From Eubacteriales Family XIII. Incertae Sedis bacterium (GTDB taxonomy: Bacteria > Bacillota > Clostridia > Peptostreptococcales > Anaerovoracaceae): a stretch of DNA of 12,804 nucleotides. The position numbers were made by a program, and so were the translations under genes. The stretch lies in assembly GCA_031272745.1 (NCBI GenBank), contig JAISTF010000159.1, positions 1-12,804 on the forward strand, in the 5' to 3' direction. Shown here one piece after another: positions 1 through 6,175 of this stretch (position 1 is its first letter; each line of letters begins with the position of its first letter). The notes below the pieces were generated by a model, which searched no databases, was not told where the DNA came from, and worked only from the letters and a program-made list of their open reading frames with translations.

Positions 1-67
1 ATCGTAACTATTCCCCGACAATAGGGGACAAGAACTACCGGTCAACTCATTTCCGCCGAAAACCTTC

Positions 68-96
68 TTGTACCTTGAATACAATCGTGGTAAAAT
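68..96 (+). promoter_or_regulatory. Sigma-A-type promoter of the large surface protein
   Basis: TTGTAC (68-73) and TAAAAT (91-96) are separated by exactly 17 nt, matching the sigma-A -35/-10 pattern with 4/6 and 5/6 consensus bases. Transcription would start near 103. That leaves a very short leader of about 20 nt holding the ribosome site GGAGGA (108-113), 9 nt before the ATG at 123. An in-frame TTG at 75 lies inside this promoter, so it cannot be the translation start. Bases 1-67 hold no gene that I can see. Confidence 0.65.
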
Positions 97-122
97 ACCT
101 TGTACATGGAGGAAGAACAACG

Positions 123-3100
123 ATGAAGGCTTTTCTGAGGAGGGGGATTTTCCTCGTAGCGGTGTTTGCGGCTGTGCTGCTCGTCGGAGCGACGGCGGTC
201 TTTGCAACGTCTTCGGCGACACCCGCGTCCGCGCCGACGGACATCCGCACGTATTTCCCGGGATACAACGCGGCCGACCCGGCGTCGTCGTCGATCACGA
301 CGAATATGGCGCTCAGTTTCACGGACAAATCCGGCAACACGGTCGCAAACCCGACGGTGGATTCCATCGTCAGCTTCAACACGGGGCTGTTCATCCCGGC
401 CTACGTCACACCGAAGATAAAGAGCGGGGACTATTACGACATCGCGATTCCGAACACCGTGCTCATCAAGCAGGGCGTCACGAACGTCCCGCTGACCGAC
501 CCGAGCAAGCCCGCGGGCACGCCGCCGTACGCGTACTTCAGCGTCACGCCGAATCCGCTGGGTGGCGGAGGCGGCACGATCCACATCGTCTTCACAGACG
601 AGGCCGCGAAGTCCGGCGCGCTTACGGGCAATATGTTTTACCAAGGCTCGCTTGACGCGCAGGCCATCGGCACGCCGGGGCAGACGACGATCAAATTCCC
701 GAGCGAGGACAGCCTGCAGGCGACCGTCGACATCAAGCCCCAGACGACGAGCGGCATCGAAAAGACCGGCGTCTCTTCTCGTGCGGGCACGGCCACGAGC
801 ATCAGCCCCGACACCATCACGTGGACGGTCGTCATCAACAAGGCCATGCGAAATGTCCAAAACATCCAAGTCAAAGACACCTTCCCCGCGAATCTCGCGC
901 TTGATGGCGCGACCGTCAAGGTCGAAAAAGTCCTGGTAGACCTCTACGGCAATGTGACGACGCCCGCGGGCGCGGGCACGGATGTGACCGGCACGGAGGC
1001 TTCCGTAGGCCCCGCACCCACCTACACGGTCTCCATCGCCGGCCCGACGGAGTCCGTCTATCGCATCACGTACACGACGCCCATCGACACGACCGCCATC
1101 ACGCAGACGGGCGGTAACTACTCCTTCACCAATACCGCGAGTCTGACGTCCGACGAATACCCGACCCCGTGGACCGCGACGAGCACCGTCACGACGAATT
1201 TCGGCAAGCGGCTCGAAAAGATCGCAACCGGCCAGTCGTCGCAGACCATCCCCGGTGCCTCGCCCGCGAAACGCCTCACCTACACCTACGCCCTGCGCTA
1301 CAATTACAACCAGGGCAACATCGCGCAGGCCGACGCCTATATCGACGACGTCTACGACCCCGACGCGGCGAATGGTACGAACGCCCAGGGCGGCCACATC
1401 GGCTTCGACGCATCCTCCGTCGTCGTCTACGCCGTCTGGTTCGACGCGAGCGGCAACCCCCAGCGCGGCGACGCTATCGACCCCAGCCTCTACACGGTCA
1501 CGCAGTCCGCGGGCGCCTTCCGCGTGCAGTTCGCAAACGCCATCGCCGGCCAGGCCTACCTCGTCACCTACCAGACCTATGCGACGGGCAATGCGCAGAG
1601 CAGCACGTCCACATCCTACAGCGCGCCCAACGCGAGCGGCGTCGTCTCGACCGACTACACGGTCAAAAACACGGCGCAGACCGGCGGGTCAAATCCGGTC
1701 AGCTCCTCCACGACCAATGTGGTCAAGCAGCAGACCGTCACGAAAAAATTCGTCGCGGCCGACGTCGAAAACAAGGTGCTGACCTGGCAGGTCGACCTCA
1801 ACACGCAGCGCTACAAGGTGGAAAACCTCGTCTACGCGGACACGATTTCGAAGATCCACTACATCTACCTCGGTCCGGCCGGCGGTCCGCCCGACGGCGC
1901 CAACCCGCCCGTCCTCCGCGACGTGACGGCCAGCCCGCAGAAGACCCTCGTCCTCAACCAGGACTACACGCTGACGACGCAGGGCGTCTCGGGCGGCGCG
2001 GCGTGCGTGACAATCTCTCTGATCGGCGACTACGCGTCCACGACCCATGCGCTGCGCCTGACCTACGATACGATCTACGACGCGTCGATCGTGGCCGGCG
2101 GCGGCGTTGCTTCCAACTCCGGCGATGCCGCGTGGACGACCGGTGGCGTCTCCTACAAATCCCACAGCTCTGCCTCCTACACGCCGGTCGCCTCCGATCA
2201 AAACAACGGCAGCAAGAGCGGCAGCTACAACGCCGTCACGAAGACGATCACGTGGGACGTCTACCTCGGCTACGCGCAGACGCCGCTGAAAAACGGCGTG
2301 TTCACGGACCAGATCGTCTCACCGAACGCGCAGCAACAGCAAAACTACGTGCCGTTCTCGCTGCACCTGTATCATTATTCGATACAAAGCGACGGGACCA
2401 CCGTGAAGGGCCGCGAAGCCAGCCCCGACGAATACGCGCAATTCACGATCACAGACCCCTCTTCTTCGAATAATAATACGATCACGATCCGCTTCCCGGA
2501 CATCTCCGTGCCGCAGGACGGCGATAGTGGCAATCTGTACATGATCGAGTACCAGACGTCGCTGGAGGGCCAGGACGTGGGCGCGACGTATACGAACACG
2601 GCGCATTTCCACAACGACAATTCCGTCGACCACGACTACCCCGCGTCGGTCTCCGTGAACCATGGCGACAACATCGTCGAGAAGAGCGGCACGCAGGGCA
2701 AGGACGGGTACCTGTATTGGACGGTCGTCATCAACCCGAGCCAGTCCACGATCTCAAACGTCGTCGTGCATGACGTGCCGGCGATTTATTCACAGAGCGC
2801 GCAGACGATCCAGACGGACACCGTGCGCGTCGTGCCGGGCGTCGTGGACATCGCGGGCAACATCTCGGCGGACGCGGAGCACCCGCTGGCGCTCGGGACG
2901 GACTACAGCTTCACCTACCAGACGAACACGACGGGCGCGCCGGTCGCGAACTCGGCGGGCAAGCCGGAGCTCGTGCTCACGCTGACGCCGGGGGGCAGCG
3001 CGACGATCTCGCGGCCGTACATCCTGACGTTCCGCACGTCGCTGATGATCGCCGCCACCGCCTCGTCGAGCATCCGCCCGTACAACAACGTCGTGATCGA

Positions 3101-6100
3101 CAGCGACGCGCTCTCGACGATGAACAGCGACCAGACGAGCTACGTGTCGGTCAGCGTTACGAAGGCGGGCGGCGTGCTGCAGGGGACGCTCACGCAGTTC
3201 ACGCTGACGAAGACGGCGCTCGGCGGGGCCTCGGACGGGACGCCGATGAGCGGCGTGACCTTCCGGCTGTTTGACAGCAACGGCAACCAGGTCGGCGTCG
3301 ACCAGGTGACGGACGCGCTCGGGCGCGCGACGTTTGGGAACCTTGTCGCGGGCACGTACAGCTTGATGGAGCTGCGCGACGGCGTGTGGGAGTCGCTGGG
3401 GTACGCGGTCTCCGACGAGCTGCTGAACGGGACGTACAAGCTGACGGTGGCCGCGGACGGCACGGTGGCCGGCGGGCGGGCGCAGGTCACGAACTCGCCG
3501 GGCAAGGTGGTGCTGACGAAGACGGACGCGGTGTACCAGACGGCCGACGTGGACGTCAACGGCAACGGGGTGATCGACCCGGGCGAGCCGCAGATCGGCG
3601 ATCCCGTGTACGTGGCCGGGGTCTCGCCGGATACGGGGCTGCCGGTGGTGGTGCCGAAGCAGGGGCCGAACAAGCTCCCGGGCGCGACATTTTCCTTGGA
3701 GATGTGGAACGGGAGCGCGTGGGGCGCGCCGCCCGCGGGGTTTGCCGCGTCGTGGACGACGGACGCCGGGGGGGTCATTGAGATCGACGGGCTGCCGAAC
3801 GGCCGGTACCGGCTGACCGAGACGGCCGCGCCGGCGGGGTATATCCGGAGCGCGGACCCGATCGTCTTCACGGTGGGCGACGCGACCGGGCGCATCGCGG
3901 CGCGCTTGGATCTGCAGAGCGTGAATTTCCAGGGAGTGATCCGGTTTACGAAGCGGATGTTTGTGGACCCGGCGGAGGCTGTGGTAGTCGGCGGGCATGT
4001 GACAGGGGACCTCAACGGCGACGGCGTGGTGGATCAAGCGGACCAGGATCTGTACGACGCCGTGAACGGGCAGCCGCTCGCGGGGGCGACGTTTGACTTG
4101 TATGACGGGGATCCGGCGTCCGGCGTCTCGAATGTGGTGGCGACGGGCGTGACGGACGCCGACGGGCGGATTGCGTTCACGGGGCTCGCGCCGCTGATCG
4201 ACGGGGCGCCGGTGTCTACGTACCCGGGCGACTGGTTCTCCGGGTACTGGATCAAGGAGACGGCCGCGCCAGGCGGGTTTGCCATCCCCTTTGCGGGGAA
4301 TGTCTACGGGCCGATGCCGATCCCCGACGAAGTCCCCACTGGGCTGAAGTTGACGGGGAGCGACTACACGACGCCCATCGTCGGGTCTTCCGGGGCGCAG
4401 ATCGAGCTCAGCGAGATTTTCGACATCGATGAGTTGGAGTGGGCGGCGGGCTACAAGGGCATGCCGGACTTCATCGCAAACTTCGCGGTCTTCCTTTATA
4501 AGGAGGCACAAGTGTGGGACGACACGGCCGGGGCGTGGGTGCTGCAGGGCCTGGGCGGCGTGGAGTTTACGTTGACCAGGACGGCGCCGACCCCGCTGCC
4601 GGGCCCGGTCACGACGCTGTCCAACAAAAACGGCCTCGTGGTGTTCAGCGGGCTGGACGCGGGCACGTATGAGATCCACGAGACGTCGCCCGCGCCGGGG
4701 TATTTCCTGAATACGGCGGCGGCATCCGCGCCGTTCACGTTTGCGGCGGGCGGTACGCCCTCCGATCCCCTGAAGATCGTGCTCAACCCCGGCGCCACGG
4801 CCAACCCGCCCGACCCGGGCGTGTTCGTGAACTACCGCGCCTCGGTGCGCTTCGACAAGACGCTGACCGACGGCTCGCCCGCGGCCGACGCGCTGTTCTA
4901 CCTGCTCGACGGGGCGGGGGACATCGTGTCGACGGCGCAGCCGGACGGGAGCGGCGGGTTTGTGATGCGCAACATCCCGGTCGCGACGGGGAACGGCTCG
5001 GGCGGCTCCGGCTCCGGCGGCTCCGGCTCGGGCAAGGCCTACCGGCTCGTCGAGGCCCAGGCGCCGGCGGGGCATATCCTCAACACGGAAATCCTCTGCG
5101 AATTCGACATCACGGACTCCGGAAACATCGCGGGCGAGCCGCCCGTGATCGACCTGTCCGACCTCGTGCCCGGCGCGAGCCCCGTCCCCAACTACGAAGG
5201 CGCGACGCGGTTCAAAAAGCTCGACGCGGACGGGAACCCGCTCGCGGGCTACCGCTTCCGGCTCGAACGGATCGACACCGCGCCGGGGCTGCCGCCCATC
5301 GTCATCGACCCGCCGACGGGCCCTGGGACGTACTTCGTCTCCGACGCGAGCGGCTGGGTCACGGCGGCCGGCCTCGCCCCCGGCAGCTACCGCTTCCTCG
5401 AGGTGAAGCCCGAGGACACGGGCAACGCCGGCTACCTGACGAACACAAACCCGATCGAATTCCGCGTGCCGAAGGCGACCGCCTACCAGGCCGCGGACAA
5501 ATACGCGCCGTCCGGCGGCGCGCCGACGGCGCTGCTGTTCACGCCGACGCCCGACGCGCACGATACGTCCGCCGTGGACTTCCGCAACTACAAGGGATCG
5601 GCGGAGCTGCTCAAGCAAGACGACTACACGCGCGCGGCGCTCGCGGGCGCGGTCTACACCCTCTACCGCCAAAACGGCGCGAAGCCCGGCGACGACGCGG
5701 ACGAGAGCAAGCCCGCGACGGCCGTCGGCGACTACACGACGGGCGCGGACGGGACGTTCCTCGTCGAAAACCTCGCGCCGGGGACGTACTACTTCAAAGA
5801 GAAGACCCCGCCGGCGGGGTACCAGCTCTCGGCGGCCATCCTGCCGTTCTCGGTGCCGCTCATCGCGGTCGAGGAGCCTCCGGTCGTGAAGGTGACGGCC
5901 GAGGACACGCAGATCCCTGCGCCGCCCGCGCCGCCGGACAAGCCGACGCCCGTGCCGCCCGCGCCGGAGCCGAAGCCGACCCCGACACCCGGCGGCGGCG
6001 GACAGACGGCGGGCGCCGCCCCGACGCCGGACACCGGCGACGCCGCCCACCCGCTCGTCCTGTGGCTCCTGCTCTGCGCATCCGCCGCAGGACTCGCCCT

Positions 6101-6134
6101 GCTCCCGCGTCGCCGCGGTTTCCCCCCGCTGTGA
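123..6134 (+). CDS. Very large secreted Cna_A-like/Cna_B (SpaA-type) multidomain surface adhesin with C-terminal sorting-like signal
   Basis: Predicted cell-wall adhesin or pilin-like stalk protein of 2003 residues. Residues 1-28 are a signal peptide (KAFLRR, a hydrophobic core, then AVFA before the cut). Residues ~29-220 form a leading beta-rich region. Next come about five modules of ~155 residues, each with a Lys-x-Gly-like strand, an aromatic core such as ITWTVVIN and an Asn-Thr-Ala-type end; the core aromatic residues are at ~234, 387, 555, 711 and 866. Seven Cna_B/SpaA modules follow, with strand-A lysines near 1030, 1133, 1277, 1460, 1579, 1698 and 1831. Glu-containing motifs such as RLTETAAPAGY and YFKEKTPPAGY are visible, as are boundary asparagines (1124, 1268, 1570, 1690, 1822); in known families these make Lys-Asn isopeptide bonds. 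A Pro-rich stalk (~1934-1965), TPDTG (1968-1972), a hydrophobic segment and RRR end the protein. The start at 123 is set by GGAGGA and the signal peptide. The ligand is unknown; backbone pilin or adhesin is inference. Confidence 0.9.
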   Translation: MKAFLRRGIFLVAVFAAVLLVGATAVFATSSATPASAPTDIRTYFPGYNAADPASSSITTNMALSFTDKSGNTVANPTVDSIVSFNTGLFIPAYVTPKIKSGDYYDIAIPNTVLIKQGVTNVPLTDPSKPAGTPPYAYFSVTPNPLGGGGGTIHIVFTDEAAKSGALTGNMFYQGSLDAQAIGTPGQTTIKFPSEDSLQATVDIKPQTTSGIEKTGVSSRAGTATSISPDTITWTVVINKAMRNVQNIQVKDTFPANLALDGATVKVEKVLVDLYGNVTTPAGAGTDVTGTEASVGPAPTYTVSIAGPTESVYRITYTTPIDTTAITQTGGNYSFTNTASLTSDEYPTPWTATSTVTTNFGKRLEKIATGQSSQTIPGASPAKRLTYTYALRYNYNQGNIAQADAYIDDVYDPDAANGTNAQGGHIGFDASSVVVYAVWFDASGNPQRGDAIDPSLYTVTQSAGAFRVQFANAIAGQAYLVTYQTYATGNAQSSTSTSYSAPNASGVVSTDYTVKNTAQTGGSNPVSSSTTNVVKQQTVTKKFVAADVENKVLTWQVDLNTQRYKVENLVYADTISKIHYIYLGPAGGPPDGANPPVLRDVTASPQKTLVLNQDYTLTTQGVSGGAACVTISLIGDYASTTHALRLTYDTIYDASIVAGGGVASNSGDAAWTTGGVSYKSHSSASYTPVASDQNNGSKSGSYNAVTKTITWDVYLGYAQTPLKNGVFTDQIVSPNAQQQQNYVPFSLHLYHYSIQSDGTTVKGREASPDEYAQFTITDPSSSNNNTITIRFPDISVPQDGDSGNLYMIEYQTSLEGQDVGATYTNTAHFHNDNSVDHDYPASVSVNHGDNIVEKSGTQGKDGYLYWTVVINPSQSTISNVVVHDVPAIYSQSAQTIQTDTVRVVPGVVDIAGNISADAEHPLALGTDYSFTYQTNTTGAPVANSAGKPELVLTLTPGGSATISRPYILTFRTSLMIAATASSSIRPYNNVVIDSDALSTMNSDQTSYVSVSVTKAGGVLQGTLTQFTLTKTALGGASDGTPMSGVTFRLFDSNGNQVGVDQVTDALGRATFGNLVAGTYSLMELRDGVWESLGYAVSDELLNGTYKLTVAADGTVAGGRAQVTNSPGKVVLTKTDAVYQTADVDVNGNGVIDPGEPQIGDPVYVAGVSPDTGLPVVVPKQGPNKLPGATFSLEMWNGSAWGAPPAGFAASWTTDAGGVIEIDGLPNGRYRLTETAAPAGYIRSADPIVFTVGDATGRIAARLDLQSVNFQGVIRFTKRMFVDPAEAVVVGGHVTGDLNGDGVVDQADQDLYDAVNGQPLAGATFDLYDGDPASGVSNVVATGVTDADGRIAFTGLAPLIDGAPVSTYPGDWFSGYWIKETAAPGGFAIPFAGNVYGPMPIPDEVPTGLKLTGSDYTTPIVGSSGAQIELSEIFDIDELEWAAGYKGMPDFIANFAVFLYKEAQVWDDTAGAWVLQGLGGVEFTLTRTAPTPLPGPVTTLSNKNGLVVFSGLDAGTYEIHETSPAPGYFLNTAAASAPFTFAAGGTPSDPLKIVLNPGATANPPDPGVFVNYRASVRFDKTLTDGSPAADALFYLLDGAGDIVSTAQPDGSGGFVMRNIPVATGNGSGGSGSGGSGSGKAYRLVEAQAPAGHILNTEILCEFDITDSGNIAGEPPVIDLSDLVPGASPVPNYEGATRFKKLDADGNPLAGYRFRLERIDTAPGLPPIVIDPPTGPGTYFVSDASGWVTAAGLAPGSYRFLEVKPEDTGNAGYLTNTNPIEFRVPKATAYQAADKYAPSGGAPTALLFTPTPDAHDTSAVDFRNYKGSAELLKQDDYTRAALAGAVYTLYRQNGAKPGDDADESKPATAVGDYTTGADGTFLVENLAPGTYYFKEKTPPAGYQLSAAILPFSVPLIAVEEPPVVKVTAEDTQIPAPPAPPDKPTPVPPAPEPKPTPTPGGGGQTAGAAPTPDTGDAAHPLVLWLLLCASAAGLALLPRRRGFPPL
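700..3170 (+). repeat. Five tandem ~155-residue Cna_A/SDR-like beta-sandwich modules (protein-level repeat)
   Basis: The core strand recurs as ITWTVVIN, LTYTYALRY, LTWQVDLN, ITWDVYLG and LYWTVVIN, with its aromatic codon at 822, 1281, 1785, 2253 and 2718 (spacings 153, 168, 156 and 155 residues). Each core is preceded by a lysine strand (IEKTG, RLEKI, VTKKF, GSKSG, VEKSG) and followed by a V-x-D-type strand and a Y-x-ITY-x-T-like strand. The DNA copies have diverged, so this is an old protein repeat and not a recent tandem duplication. Fold assignment is by motif only. Confidence 0.6.
3190..5910 (+). repeat. Seven Cna_B/SpaA (prealbumin-like) modules
   Basis: Each module shows an opening K strand (FTLTK, VVLTK, IRFTK, FLYK, VRFDK, TRFKK, ELLK), a P-L-x-G-A-x-F-x-L-like strand, a T-D-x-x-G-x-x-x-F strand, a L-x-x-G-x-Y strand and a closing E-x-x-x-P-x-G-Y/F motif. 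This is the signature of SpaA/Cna_B pilin domains that form self-generated Lys-Asn/Asp bonds assisted by Glu. Modules 2 and 3 carry EF-hand-like loops at residues 1144-1155 and 1296-1307. Module 5 carries a 13-residue Gly/Ser run at 1625-1637. Confidence 0.75.
6021..6131 (+). other. C-terminal cell-wall sorting-like signal (TPDTG, hydrophobic span, RRR)
   Basis: TPDTGD starts at 6024, about 31 residues before the C-terminus. It is followed by a ~20-residue hydrophobic run (LVLWLLLCASAAGLALL) and then PRRRG. The tripartite layout is that of sortase substrates, but Thr replaces the Leu of LPXTG. Clostridial sortases with S/P-P-X-T-G-like preferences are known, so TPDTG is plausible. No sortase gene is in the window. 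Confidence 0.6.
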
Positions 6135-6140
6135 TATAAT
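6132..6140 (+). promoter_or_regulatory. Extended -10 promoter overlapping the surface-protein stop codon
   Basis: TG-A-TATAAT (6132-6140) is a perfect extended -10 element, and its TGA is the stop codon of the upstream gene. The -35 region at the 17-nt spacing (6112-6117) is GC-rich and unlike the consensus, which extended -10 promoters tolerate. Transcription would start near 6147. A bulged inverted repeat, TTCCcTAT/ATAGGAA (6140-6159), surrounds the start site. GGAAGG (6156-6161) is 14 nt and GGGAG (6170-6174) is 1 nt before the ATG at 6176. Neither spacing is ideal, so initiation may be weak. Confidence 0.55.
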
Positions 6141-6175
6141 TCCCTATTGAATATAGGAAGGACGCGGACGGGAGC

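Noticed and set aside
12..28. Hairpin TCCCC/GGGGA upstream of the adhesin promoter as a terminator
   Set aside because: The stem is only 5 bp and no T-run follows. The upstream gene is outside the window, so nothing supports a terminator.
75..122. Upstream TTG start for the adhesin, giving 16 extra residues
   Set aside because: The TTG lies between the -35 and -10 of the predicted promoter, so it would not be transcribed. The ATG at 123 has GGAGGA and begins a signal peptide.
2790..6050. Very long open frame on the minus strand opposite the adhesin
   Set aside because: It is an Arg/Val/His-rich low-complexity product with no recognisable domain, lying opposite a clear Cna_B gene. It is a typical GC-rich antisense shadow.
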